From Nannocystis sp. RBIL2 (GTDB lineage Bacteria; Myxococcota_A; Polyangia; Nannocystales; Nannocystaceae): a stretch of 64,000 nucleotides of DNA. Where the stretch lies: positions 2,442,151 through 2,506,150 of the forward strand of contig NZ_JAPNJW010000002.1 of assembly GCF_026626745.1 (NCBI RefSeq), read 5' to 3'. Positions 39,823 to 48,214 of the stretch are shown one piece after another. Under the pieces are notes generated by a model. That model was given only the letters and a program-made list of their open reading frames with translations. It was not told the DNA's origin and did not search any database. Position 1 is the stretch's first letter, and each line of letters opens with the position of its first letter. The translations under genes and the position numbers were made by a program.

Positions 39823-40895
39823 TCGCCCTCGCCTTGACCCTGGTCGCCGCCCCCGCGCCGGCCGACATGACGATCACCGGCGACGCCGGCACCACCCCGC
39901 CGCCGGCTGACACCGGCACCGTCCCGGCGCCTCCACCTGGCCCCGAGGCCAGCTCGCCTCCCGGCGGCACCACCACCACCACCGAGACCCGCCAGGGCGA
40001 CCTGATGGGCCCGCCCTACGGCTCGCGCGTCGGCGAGAAGCGCGAGGGCGAGGTGTGGCGGCCGATCGAGGGCCCGACCTACGAGAAGCAGCCGGTCCCG
40101 AGCGAGTCGGCCGTCGTCGGCCAGGGCAACCCCGACCTCACCGACAGCCTGAAGAAGAAGCAGGCCCCGCTGACCGCCGAGAGCAAGCAGCGGTTCGCGC
40201 TCGAGGTCAAGATGGGCACCTATCTGCCCGACGTCGACCGCAACTGGAGCGGCGAGGGCTACGGCCCCTACGCCAAGGTCTTCGGCGAGACCGACAACGA
40301 CGGCGTCACCAACGGCCAGCCGAAGAAGAGCATCTACGGCGGCCTCGCCTTCGAGTGGCAGATCACCAAGAAGCTGGCCGGCCCGATCGGCATCGGCGTG
40401 CAGTGGACCATGGCCCGCGACAAGGCCTTCGCCCCGCTGGCCGAGCCGCCCGACGAGGGCTTCACCCGCAGCCGCGCCGACACCGTCCGCTTCACGGTCA
40501 TGCCGATCGCCCTGCAGGCGGTCTACCGCTTCGAGCTCCTGGCCGACAAGGTCCGCTGGGCCCCGTTCGTCCCCTACGCCAAGGCCGGCGTCGCCTACGC
40601 CTTCTGGTGGACCAAGAACGGCAACGGCAACATCGCCGTGCTCAAGGACGGCGACAACAAGGTCGTCGACCGCGGCCGCGGCGGCGTGTGGGGCTACCAG
40701 GTCAACCTCGGCATGATGCTGCGGCTCGATTTCCTCGACCCCGGCACCGCCCGCACGTTCGACCGGATCTCCGGCATCAACCACACCTACCTGTTCGGCG
40801 AGTGGCAGCTGACCCGCCTGTCCAACTTCGGCCGCAAGGACAGCATGAACCTCGGCGACAGCACCTGGATGGTCGGCCTGGCCGCGGAGTTCTGA
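39819..40895 (+). CDS. MXAN_2562-like outer-membrane beta-barrel protein
   Basis: 358 residues from the GTG at 39819, overlapping the upstream stop (GTGA). The short signal peptide (MIALALTLVAAPAPA) is followed by a Pro/Thr/Gly linker and a barrel of alternating strands: RFALEVKMGTYLPDVDR, YGGLAFEWQITKKLAGPIGIGVQWTM, RFTVMPIALQAVYRFELLADKVRWAPFVPYAKAGVAYAFWW, YQVNLGMMLRLDFLD and the closing GDSTWMVGLAAEF with C-terminal Phe, the usual outer-membrane insertion signal. Coupling suggests that barrel and Cys-rich protein act as one surface complex. Its cargo or role is not known. Confidence 0.88.
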   Translation: MIALALTLVAAPAPADMTITGDAGTTPPPADTGTVPAPPPGPEASSPPGGTTTTTETRQGDLMGPPYGSRVGEKREGEVWRPIEGPTYEKQPVPSESAVVGQGNPDLTDSLKKKQAPLTAESKQRFALEVKMGTYLPDVDRNWSGEGYGPYAKVFGETDNDGVTNGQPKKSIYGGLAFEWQITKKLAGPIGIGVQWTMARDKAFAPLAEPPDEGFTRSRADTVRFTVMPIALQAVYRFELLADKVRWAPFVPYAKAGVAYAFWWTKNGNGNIAVLKDGDNKVVDRGRGGVWGYQVNLGMMLRLDFLDPGTARTFDRISGINHTYLFGEWQLTRLSNFGRKDSMNLGDSTWMVGLAAEF

Positions 40896-40907
40896 CGCAC
40901 CTGCGCG

Positions 40908-41005
40908 TCAAGACATGCTCGCGGGGACATGGCCTCGCGGGCATGTCCCCTGGGACATGCCCTATAAAGCTGCTCGCATGTGACAGCCGCCTGTCCCGAA
41001 GGCCA
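40908..41005. repeat. Hairpin repeat cluster between convergent genes
   Basis: Contains agacatgctcgcggggacatg, then the perfect 11-bp stem at 40939-40962, then cctgtcccgaaggccat at about 40990. It fills most of the spacer between stops at 40895 and 41026. Confidence 0.75.
40939..40962. terminator. Perfect hairpin, likely two-way transcription end
   Basis: GGGCATGTCCC (40939-40949), loop CT, GGGACATGCCC (40952-40962): eleven perfect pairs between the stops of two convergent genes. There is no T-run, so termination would not be of the standard intrinsic type; the role is inferred from position. Confidence 0.5.
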
Positions 41006-41025
41006 TTGACGTCACCCGCCGCGGC

Positions 41026-41559
41026 TCAGCGGTAAACGTGTCCCTGCGCCTGCAAAGCGCTCTCGATGCGCGTCAGCTCGCGCAGGATCGCCTCCATGCG
41101 CTGGTCCATCGGCGGGCGCCCGGGCGCCTTCACGTGGGCGCGCTCGAACGCCCCGTTCTCGGCCTCCATGGCCCCGCGGATCGCCCCGGCCCCGGCCCCG
41201 AGCGTCTCTAGCTCCTGGCGCTCGTGGGGCTGCAGCGCCTCGAGCATCGCCAGGTACAGGCCGACCTCCCGGCTGGCGTCGAGCAGGACCGCGTCGAACG
41301 CCTCGATGTCCTCGTCGGTGCGCGTCAGGTCGGTGCTCATGTGGTCGCGCACCGCCTGCAGCGGCGACTCGAGCCAGATCCGCAGCGTCCGCGTCTCGCG
41401 GGCCACGCGGGCCAGAGTCTCGCTCAGGTGGGCCAGCTGCAGCGGCTTCTCCTGGCCCGACTCGAGGTAGCGGCGAGCCGCCTCGTCGGCGCGGCGCAGG
41501 CGGATGAACCCGTAGCCGACCACCAGCACGGTCACTGCGGCGATGAAGAGCGTTTCCAT
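41026..41559 (-). CDS. Small membrane-anchored helical protein next to formate dehydrogenase
   Basis: 177 residues from the ATG at 41559, one base after the dehydrogenase stop. A single membrane helix at the N-terminus (METLFIAAVTVLVVGYGFIRL) is followed by long amphipathic helices (DEAARRYLESGQEKPLQLAHLSETLARVARETRTL, DEDIEAFDAVLLDASREVGLYLAMLEALQ). There are no Cys and no cofactor motif, so it is not an electron-transfer subunit. Because it is in the same transcription unit as the molybdoenzyme it might tether or scaffold it, but that rests on context only. I do not recognise the family. Confidence 0.65.
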   Translation of the reverse strand: METLFIAAVTVLVVGYGFIRLRRADEAARRYLESGQEKPLQLAHLSETLARVARETRTLRIWLESPLQAVRDHMSTDLTRTDEDIEAFDAVLLDASREVGLYLAMLEALQPHERQELETLGAGAGAIRGAMEAENGAFERAHVKAPGRPPMDQRMEAILRELTRIESALQAQGHVYR

Positions 41560-41560
41560 C

Positions 41561-44458
41561 TCACTCGGCGGCGCCGTCGAGGTCGGCGAGGGTCGGGGCG
41601 CGCAGCTTCTCGACGCGCACTGCGCTGAACTTGAACTCGGGGATCTTGCCGAAGGGATCGAGGGCGTCGGAGGTGAGGACGTTGGCGGCGGCCTCGCGCC
41701 AGCAGAACGGGATGAAGATCGAGCCGGCCCCCGGCGCCTCGCTGGCGCGGACCTTGAGGGTGATGCTGCCGCGGCGGCTCGTCACCGCGATCTCGTCGCC
41801 CTCGAGCAGGCCGAGCGCCGCCATGTCGGCCGGGCGCATGTCGGCGTACGGCTCGCTCTCGATCGTCTCGAGCGCCGACGCTCGCCGCGTCATCGTCCCG
41901 GTGTGCCAGTGCTCGAGCAGGCGCCCGGTCGTCAGCACGAACGGGAACTCCGGGCTCGGCAGCTCGTTCGGCGGCGCGAACTCGGCCGGCACGAACTTGC
42001 CGCGGCCGCTCGGGAAGTCGCGCTCGAACAGCACCACCTGCCCGTCCTCGTGGACCGGATCCTTGCAGGGCCACAGCTTACCCTCGAGCCCGAGGCTCTC
42101 GTAGGACAGGCCGCGGTAGCTCTCGGTCAGCGCGGCGAACTCGGCGAACACGTCCTCGATGCGCGTGAACTCGAAGCCCGGCGCGCCCATGCGCCGGCCG
42201 ATCTCGCACATGATGTCCCAGTCGAGGCGGGCCGCGCCGGGCAGCTTCAGCACCGGCCGGCCGATCTGAACCCGGCGGTCGGTGTTGGTGTACGTGCCAG
42301 TCTTCTCGAAGAAGCTCGAGGCCGGCAGGACCACGTCGGCGAACTCCGCCGTCTCGGTCATGAAGATGTCCTGCACCACCAGGAAGTCGAGCGCCGCCAG
42401 GGCCTTGCGCACCTTCTCGGTGTTCGGGTCGCTGACGAACGGGTTCTCGCCCTGCACGTACATCCCGCGGATGTCCTTCAGCAGGGCCGCGTGCATGATC
42501 TCGACCACGGTCAGCCCCGGCTGCGCATCGAGCTGCGTACCCCAGGCCGCCTCGAAGCGCCCGCGGATCGCCGGGTCCTTCACCGACTGATAGTCGGGGA
42601 ACACCATCGGGATGAGCCCCGCGTCGCTCGCACCTTGCACGTTGTTCTGCCCGCGCAGCGGGTGCAGGCCGGTGCCCGGGCGGCCGACCTGGCCCGTGAG
42701 CAAGACCAGCGAGATCAGGCAGCGCGCGTTGTCGGTGCCGTGGACGTGCTGGCTGACGCCCATCCCCCAGAAGCAGATCGCCGCGCGCGCCGAGCCCCAC
42801 GTCACCGCGACGTCGACGATCTCCTGCTCGTCGAGCCCGCACAGCTGCGCGGCCACCTTCGGCGAGTAGTGCTCGACCGTCGCCTTCAGCCGCTCGAAGC
42901 CCTCGGTGCGCTCGGCGACGAAATTCCGATCGTAGAGCCCGCGGCGGATGATCTCGTGCAGCACCCCGTTGAAGAACGCGACGTCCGTGCCGGGACGGAT
43001 CCGCACGTAGCGGTGGGCGAAGTCGGCCAGCTGCGGCCGGTGCGGGTCGATCACCAGCAGCTTGCAGCCGCGCTTGGCCGCCTGCTTGAAGAACGTCGCC
43101 GCGACGGGGTGATTGCTGGTCGCGTTGGTGCCGACCAGCAGGGCGACGTCGCTGTTCTCGATGTCGCGGAAGGTCGTCGACACCGCGCCCGAGCCGATCG
43201 TCTCCATCAGCGCCGCCACCGACGACGCGTGGCACAGGCGCGTGCAGTGGTCGACGTTGTTGGTGCCGAAGCCGACGCGGACCAGCTTCTGGAACAGGTA
43301 GGCCTCTTCGTTGCTGCCCTTGGCCGAGCCGAAGCCTGCCAGCGCCGACGAGCCGTGGCGCTCGCGGATCTCGAGCAGCCGCCGCGCCACCAGGTCGAGC
43401 GCCTCGTCCCAGCTCGCCTCGCGGAAGTGCGGCATCACCTCGGCGTAGTCGACCAGCCCGCCCGGGCGCTTGCCCTCCTTGACCCGCAGCGCGCTCGACA
43501 GCGGCCCCTTCGGGTAGCTGTCCTCGCGCCGGATCAGCGGCTGCGTCAGCCGCTGCGGGTGCGTCGCGTAGTCGAAGCCGTAGCGGCCCTTCACGCACAG
43601 GCGGCGGTCCGACACCCGGCTGTCGCGGCCGTCGATCCACGCCACCTTGTTGTTCGCCTCGTCGACGTGCGCGGTCACGCTGCAGCCGACCCCGCAGTAG
43701 GGGCACAGCGTCGGCACCTGCCTCAGCGCGGTCGGCTGCGGCGGCGCGGGCTTCGGCTCGGGCGCGGGCGCCAGCGGCAGCGGCCGGCGTCGCCTGGGCG
43801 CCAGCGGCTTGTTGACCAGCGCGTCGGTCGGGCACGCGTCCATGCACTCGCCGCACGACACGCACGACGAGCTGCCCATCGGCAGGTCGAGGTCGAACGC
43901 GATCTTGGCCCCGTAGCCCTTGCCCGAGCGGGTGATCACCTCGTTGCTCTGCAGCTCGTCGCACGCGCGCACGCAGCGGTCGCACAGGATGCAGGCCTGG
44001 TGGTCGACCCCGATCACCGGCGACGACGGGTCCTGCGGGCGACCTGTCCCTCGGGGCAGGCCGAGCAAGTCAGCGCTCGCGCCCTCGCCCACCAGCCCGT
44101 AGCGCCGGCCGAGCGCGACCAGGTCGCTGCCCTCCGGGCGCTGCTGCGACGGCGCCTGCGGCTGATCGGCCAGCAGCAGCGCCGTGAGCAGCTTGCGGTG
44201 GGCCTCGATCTCCGGCCCGCTGGCGGTGACCTTCATGCCCGGCTCGCACGGGCGCACGCAGCTGGCCGCGAGCACCCGGCCGCCGACATCGACCACGCAC
44301 ATGCGGCACACGCCGACCGGGCGGTAGCGCGGGTCGTGGCACAGCACGGGGATCTCGATGCCGGCGGCGCGCGCCGCCTCCCAGATCGTCGACCCTGCCG
44401 GCGCGCGCACGACGACACCGTCGATGGTGAGTTCGACCTCGGGCGGAGCCGCGGACAT
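41561..44458 (-). CDS. Formate dehydrogenase alpha-type molybdopterin oxidoreductase
   Basis: 965 residues from the ATG at 44458. Order: a NuoG/ferredoxin-like [2Fe-2S] domain (Cys40, 51, 54, 67); two [4Fe-4S] sets (Cys156/159/162/166 and Cys199/202/205/209); the Mo-enzyme [4Fe-4S] motif (Cys252/255/259/288); then the bis-MGD domains. Cys409-His410 in DHCTRLCHASSVA is the expected Mo-ligand position, Cys rather than selenocysteine. The enzyme would oxidise formate to CO2 or act in reverse. NAD-type FdsB/FdsG partners, FdhD and maturation genes are absent nearby. A hairpin repeat encodes GLPRGTGRPQ between the [2Fe-2S] domain and the next cluster. Confidence 0.92.
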   Translation of the reverse strand: MSAAPPEVELTIDGVVVRAPAGSTIWEAARAAGIEIPVLCHDPRYRPVGVCRMCVVDVGGRVLAASCVRPCEPGMKVTASGPEIEAHRKLLTALLLADQPQAPSQQRPEGSDLVALGRRYGLVGEGASADLLGLPRGTGRPQDPSSPVIGVDHQACILCDRCVRACDELQSNEVITRSGKGYGAKIAFDLDLPMGSSSCVSCGECMDACPTDALVNKPLAPRRRRPLPLAPAPEPKPAPPQPTALRQVPTLCPYCGVGCSVTAHVDEANNKVAWIDGRDSRVSDRRLCVKGRYGFDYATHPQRLTQPLIRREDSYPKGPLSSALRVKEGKRPGGLVDYAEVMPHFREASWDEALDLVARRLLEIRERHGSSALAGFGSAKGSNEEAYLFQKLVRVGFGTNNVDHCTRLCHASSVAALMETIGSGAVSTTFRDIENSDVALLVGTNATSNHPVAATFFKQAAKRGCKLLVIDPHRPQLADFAHRYVRIRPGTDVAFFNGVLHEIIRRGLYDRNFVAERTEGFERLKATVEHYSPKVAAQLCGLDEQEIVDVAVTWGSARAAICFWGMGVSQHVHGTDNARCLISLVLLTGQVGRPGTGLHPLRGQNNVQGASDAGLIPMVFPDYQSVKDPAIRGRFEAAWGTQLDAQPGLTVVEIMHAALLKDIRGMYVQGENPFVSDPNTEKVRKALAALDFLVVQDIFMTETAEFADVVLPASSFFEKTGTYTNTDRRVQIGRPVLKLPGAARLDWDIMCEIGRRMGAPGFEFTRIEDVFAEFAALTESYRGLSYESLGLEGKLWPCKDPVHEDGQVVLFERDFPSGRGKFVPAEFAPPNELPSPEFPFVLTTGRLLEHWHTGTMTRRASALETIESEPYADMRPADMAALGLLEGDEIAVTSRRGSITLKVRASEAPGAGSIFIPFCWREAAANVLTSDALDPFGKIPEFKFSAVRVEKLRAPTLADLDGAAE
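44043..44060. repeat. Hairpin repeat copy inside the formate dehydrogenase gene
   Basis: CCTGTCCC (44043-44050), loop TC, GGGGCAGG (44053-44060): eight pairs including one G-T. In frame in the linker between iron-sulfur domains. Confidence 0.75.
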
Positions 44459-44571
44459 CGTCTCCGCATCATAGCGCCGAAGATCGGCGGCCGTGACCGC
44501 CCCCGCCCGTCATCACGCGGGGCGCGCCGTGCTTTCGGCCACATCGCGGCCGGTGTACGCTCCGCGTCACC

Positions 44572-44745
44572 GTGGCCAACGCCAAGAGATACCGCTGCCT
44601 CGTCTGCGAGCACATCTACGACCCCCGCGAAGGCGATCCCGGCACTGACATCGCCCCCGGGACGGCGTTCGAGGACATCCCCGACGACTGGTACTGCCCC
44701 GACTGCGGCGCCACCAAGGCCGACTTCGAGCCCATCGAAGACTGA
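44572..44745 (+). CDS. Rubredoxin
   Basis: 57 residues from the GTG at 44572 to the TGA at 44743, too short for many gene finders. The iron site is complete: CLVC at residues 9-12 and CPDC at 42-45, with the rubredoxin pattern YRCLVCEHIYDPREGDP, then GTAFEDIPDDWYCPDCGA. Rubredoxins carry single electrons via one Fe(Cys)4. It is divergent from the formate dehydrogenase gene, with 113 bases between the starts, so the two may share a control region, but whether rubredoxin serves that enzyme is only a guess. Confidence 0.95.
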   Translation: MANAKRYRCLVCEHIYDPREGDPGTDIAPGTAFEDIPDDWYCPDCGATKADFEPIED

Positions 44746-45061
44746 GTTCCGGGCGAACGCGGCGCCCCTACTACCTGGCTCTTGGGACCTGTCCGGATGA
44801 GCTCGCCGACGGTCGCCGACGCGGCCGCCGTCACGCCGTTCAGGCCGGCCCCGGGGCGCCTCTCGATCGACGCGCGGCGAGCCGAGCGCCGCCTGCGCGG
44901 CCGCGCGCGGCGGCATGGGTCCACATCACCCCAGCCGTCGCGGACGGCCGCCGTTCGCCTGCCTGCAGCAGTTTCACGGCGGGCCCGAAGACCCCAACGT
45001 GGCGCACTGCGCTCCGAGTTTGCTCTGGACGGGGAACCGTAAACCCTGCACCCTGGAGGGC
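44746..45061. other. Spacer upstream of the response regulator
   Basis: 316 bases. One partial repeat copy (gacctgtccgga) lies at about 44788. I see no gene; CCTGGAGGG just before 45062 is the ribosome site of the next gene. Confidence 0.5.
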
Positions 45062-45478
45062 GTGACGACACGTGCTCCACGGGTCTTGGTTGTTGAGGAC
45101 GACGCGGCGACGGCCAGGGTGGTCAAGGGCGCGCTGACCGAGGCCGGGTTCGTCGTCGAGACCCTGGACAAGGGCTTTTTGCTGGTCGCCGTCGTCATGC
45201 GCTTCCAGCCCGACATGGTGGTGCTCGACCTCAACCTGCCGGACATGCGGGGCGACACGGCCATGAAGATGGTCCGCCGGGCCACCAACGTCGGCGGCAA
45301 GACCCTCCCGGTCGTCATCCTCAGCGGCATGCCGATCGAGCAGTTGATGGAGATCCAGGGCCACCTGGGCGCGGTCGGCTGCATCCAGAAGCCGGCCTCG
45401 CTCGACACCATCGTCGACCGCCTGTGCCAGCTGCTCTCGTGGCCGCGCAAGGATCGCAAGCCCGAAGCCGCGTCCTGA
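45062..45478 (+). CDS. Single-domain (CheY-like) response regulator
   Basis: 138 residues from the GTG at 45062, preceded by a good ribosome site (ctggaggg). Receiver-domain landmarks: acidic pair in VLVVEDDAA (residues 12-14), phosphoacceptor Asp56 in MVVLDLNLPD, Ser in VVILSGMP, and Lys110 in CIQKPAS. No output domain follows, only a short charged tail (RKDRKPEAAS), so it would act by protein contact like CheY or as a phosphotransfer intermediate. No histidine kinase is in the window, so the partner is elsewhere. Confidence 0.92.
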   Translation: MTTRAPRVLVVEDDAATARVVKGALTEAGFVVETLDKGFLLVAVVMRFQPDMVVLDLNLPDMRGDTAMKMVRRATNVGGKTLPVVILSGMPIEQLMEIQGHLGAVGCIQKPASLDTIVDRLCQLLSWPRKDRKPEAAS

Positions 45479-45487
45479 CCGGCCGGC

Positions 45488-45540
45488 CGGCTGACATGGC
45501 CGCCGAGACATGTCCATGGCGACATGTCCGCAAAGACCGC
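45488..45540. repeat. Hairpin repeat cluster after the response regulator
   Basis: tgacatggccgccgagacatgtcc and atggcgacatgtccgc follow the stop at 45478. Arms ACATGGCC/GACATGTCC pair with mismatches. Confidence 0.65.
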
Positions 45541-45693
45541 CCCGCGCACGGACCGCCGCCGTAAGCTCCTGCGCGCACCGGCGGCGAGGCCGCGACCGAT
45601 CTGTCCGCGAGGCCAGCTTCGGCGCGCCCCCGACCGCGCGGGCGCACGCCGGCGCGGCGCCTCGCGCGAGGCGGCTGCGCTAGCATCCGCGGG

Positions 45694-46767
45694 ATGTCGG
45701 TCCGCCGCTGCGCCCTCGCGTTCGCCGTTCTGCCGCTGCTGTCCGGCTGCTTCAAGGACGACGGCGCCGCGCTGACGCAGGCCGCGGGCTCGCTCGAACC
45801 GAGCAGCTCGACCACGAGCCCGACCACGACCACCACCGGCCCCGCCGACTCGACGACGACCACCACCGGGGGCAGCGAGTCCGCCACCACCACCGGCGAG
45901 CCAGTGACCACCGGCACCACCGCCGCGCCGCTGTGCCCGGGCGAGATGCAGTGCACGCCGGACGAGGTCATGGACACCGGGGCGCTGTGCGACCCGTGCG
46001 GCCGCGTGCGTCGCACCTGCCAGGCCGACTGCACCTGGGGCGCCGACGAGTGCGTCGACGACCCGAGCTCGTGCGCCTACTGGTACCTCGACGACGTCCA
46101 GCTCGGCTGGGAGCGCGTCGCCCTGCCCCAGCCGCCGCCCCGCCACGCGCCCGCGGCCCCGGCCATCGCCGCCTTCGACCTCCAGGCCCACGACGCGATC
46201 GTCGTCCTCACCGCGACCACCTACCACGTGCTGAAGGGCAGCGATCAGACGTGGCTCTCCTCGGGCCCGCTGGCCGACGTGTTCCCCGACCTGCCGTTCG
46301 CGCCGCTGCACGCCTACGCCATCCACAACGTCGACCTCGGCACCTACGACGTCTACGCCGTGGGTGACCCGCTGGCGTGGATCTACACCCTGGCGCTCCA
46401 GCCCGACGGCTTCACGAGCCAGTTCGCGCTCGAGGGCCCGTGCTGCAACTCGTTCACGCCGCTCGTCAGCCCCGGCTCGCCCGCGGCCGTCCGCGACATC
46501 TACGTCGACCTCGACGCCCCGTTCCCGTACGTCGGCGGCCAGTTCTACGCCACCTGCATCGAGGAGTTCGTCCCGCTCGGCCGCTACGCGGCCTGGCTGT
46601 CGCCGACCGACGTCTACCTGCAGGACGTCGCCCTGTGCTTCGAGATGGTCGCGCAGAGCTCGCTCGCCTCGTTCCCCCCGTTCGCGGCCCCCGGCGCCCC
46701 GGCGGGCGATCGGCTCGGCGGCGCCGCCATGCTCGGCGAGCGCCTCTATGTGTTCGCCGGCGAGTGA
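45694..46767 (+). CDS. Lipoprotein with Thr-rich linker, unknown function
   Basis: 357 residues from the ATG at 45694. Lipobox LLSGC (MSVRRCALAFAVLPLLSGCFKDDG). A Thr/Ser/Gly linker to about residue 78 precedes a Cys cluster (CPGEMQCTPDEVMDTGALCDPCGRVRRTCQADCTWGADEC), a common myxobacterial surface module, then a propeller-like or beta-rich domain (DLQAHDAIVVLTATTYHVLKG, AYAIHNVDLGTYDVYAVGDP, GDRLGGAAMLGERLYVFAGE). The last motif resembles kelch-type blades. The stop overlaps that of the convergent transporter gene by 22 bases. No function can be assigned. Confidence 0.75.
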   Translation: MSVRRCALAFAVLPLLSGCFKDDGAALTQAAGSLEPSSSTTSPTTTTTGPADSTTTTTGGSESATTTGEPVTTGTTAAPLCPGEMQCTPDEVMDTGALCDPCGRVRRTCQADCTWGADECVDDPSSCAYWYLDDVQLGWERVALPQPPPRHAPAAPAIAAFDLQAHDAIVVLTATTYHVLKGSDQTWLSSGPLADVFPDLPFAPLHAYAIHNVDLGTYDVYAVGDPLAWIYTLALQPDGFTSQFALEGPCCNSFTPLVSPGSPAAVRDIYVDLDAPFPYVGGQFYATCIEEFVPLGRYAAWLSPTDVYLQDVALCFEMVAQSSLASFPPFAAPGAPAGDRLGGAAMLGERLYVFAGE

Positions 46768-48086
46768 CCTGACTCTTCGGACCTGTCCGCTTCGCCCTGC
46801 TCGTTCGTACCTGTCCTTTCGAGCCTGCGCGAGAGGACAGCCCACGGCAGGCACAGCGCCGCCGCCACCCCGCACAGCCCGGCGGTCGCCAGGCCGAGCG
46901 CCCCGAGCCCGCTGTACAACCAGCCCGCCGCGACGTCCCCGCCGCGGTACAGCGCGGTGTCGATCAGGTGCTTGGCCTTGTACTTGGCCTCGCGCCCGGC
47001 CTGGGTGAACAGCACCTCGCGGGCCGGCTTGGCCAGCGAGAAGTCGGCCGCGCGGCGCAGCACCTGGAACCCGATCAGCACCGCCAGCACCGGCGAGGCC
47101 GCCAGCACCGCGAAGCCGACCAGCGAGATCAGGGGCAGCAGCGCCAGAGTCCAGCCGACCCCGAGCCTGGGGATGATGCGCCCGACCGCCAGCCCCTGCA
47201 GGGCCACGCTGATCGCGTTGACGATGAAGTCGGTCTTGGCGAACAGCGCCGTGCGCTCGGCCGGGTCGGCGAGCGCCGCCTTGACGATCCGCGCCTGCTC
47301 GAAGTACGCGAAGGTCGCGGTGGTCGTCAGCAGCACGATCCACAGCGAGATCCCGCGCAGCCGCGGCGAGCGGGCGATCAGCACGAACGCCGCCAGGGCG
47401 CCGCCGCCGATCGGCCGGGCGTCCATCGACATGGCCTCCCGGACATGTTCCTCCGAACCTGTCCGAAACGACCGCATCAGCCCGCGCGCGCACGCGATCC
47501 CGCCCTCGAGGAACAGCGCCGCCAGCAGCACCAGCGCCGGCGCGCCGAGGTGGGGCACCAGCGCCGCGGTCAGCAGCGGGCCCAGCAGCGCCCCCGCGCT
47601 GCCGCCGGCCGCCACCAGGCCGAACAGGCGCTCGCCCTGCTCGCGGCGCCACAGATCGGCCATCAGCTCCCAGAACACCGACACGACCAGCAGGTTGTAG
47701 ACGGCCGCCCACACGAAGAAGCTGCGGCCCGTCCACACCAGCACCGGCCCGTCGGCGAGCGCGAACAGGGCGACGAAGCCGAGCAGCACCACGGCGCAGA
47801 AGCGGTAGACCAGCGGCACGATGGTGCGCCGGCCGAACCGCGCCACCACCCACGAGTAGACCGGCACCGCCGCCAGCATCACCAGGAAGGTCGCGGAGAA
47901 CAGCCACGGCAGGCCGTCGACCCCGCCGGCCGCCCCCATCTCGTCGCGCAGCGGCCTGAGAATGTAGAAGGAGCACAGCGCGCAGAACAGCAGCCCGGCC
48001 GACCACAGCGCCCCCGGCAGCTCCTCGCGGCGCAGCGGCGCGATCGCCCGCGCCGCTCGCCATACCCGACCCTCGTCTTCTGCCAT
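46746..48086 (-). CDS. MFS-type transporter related to ATP/ADP (Npt/Tlc) translocases
   Basis: 446 residues from the ATG at 48086 (MAEDEGRVWRAARAI). Twelve-helix arrangement with the blocks FCALCSFYILRPLRDEMG, WLFSATFLVMLAAVPVYSWVVARFGRR, FVWAAVYNLLVVSVFWELMADLWRREQGERLFG followed by LVAAGGSAGALLGP, typical of the NTP/NDP exchange-like branch in free-living bacteria, and later RRAADFSLAKPAREVLFTQAGREAKYKAKHLIDTALYRGGD. The substrate is unknown. Hairpin repeats encode the cytoplasmic loop MRSFRTGSEEHVREAMSMD between the helix sets and the end of the C-terminal tail (RTGTNEQGEADRSEESGH). Confidence 0.85.
   Translation of the reverse strand: MAEDEGRVWRAARAIAPLRREELPGALWSAGLLFCALCSFYILRPLRDEMGAAGGVDGLPWLFSATFLVMLAAVPVYSWVVARFGRRTIVPLVYRFCAVVLLGFVALFALADGPVLVWTGRSFFVWAAVYNLLVVSVFWELMADLWRREQGERLFGLVAAGGSAGALLGPLLTAALVPHLGAPALVLLAALFLEGGIACARGLMRSFRTGSEEHVREAMSMDARPIGGGALAAFVLIARSPRLRGISLWIVLLTTTATFAYFEQARIVKAALADPAERTALFAKTDFIVNAISVALQGLAVGRIIPRLGVGWTLALLPLISLVGFAVLAASPVLAVLIGFQVLRRAADFSLAKPAREVLFTQAGREAKYKAKHLIDTALYRGGDVAAGWLYSGLGALGLATAGLCGVAAALCLPWAVLSRRLERTGTNEQGEADRSEESGHSPANT
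46768..46845. repeat. Repeat cluster at the 3' end of the transporter gene
   Basis: gacctgactcttcggacctgtcc, cgttcgtacctgtcctttcgagcctg and cgagaggacag lie in the last 30 codons of the - strand transporter, directly beyond the convergent lipoprotein stop at 46767. Confidence 0.6.
47428..47480. repeat. Hairpin repeat copies inside the transporter central loop
   Basis: cgacatggcctcccggacatgttcc and ctccgaacctgtccg fall in frame in the loop between the two halves of the transporter, a site that tolerates insertion. Confidence 0.65.
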
Positions 48087-48214
48087 CGCCGCGATTGTAG
48101 AGGCACCCCCGCGCCGCGGGGCCGCGCCTGCAGCCGCGCGCCCCGTCACCGCCTCACGCGGGCGCTGCGAAACTCGTCCGCAGCTCCGCGGGTCGTACCA
48201 CCACCGAGCCCTGC

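Noticed and set aside
45694..46000. Thr/Ser/Gly tandem codons in lipoprotein linkers as DNA repeats
   Set aside because: Similar linkers occur in many exported proteins here and vary in sequence; they are protein linkers, not a DNA repeat family.
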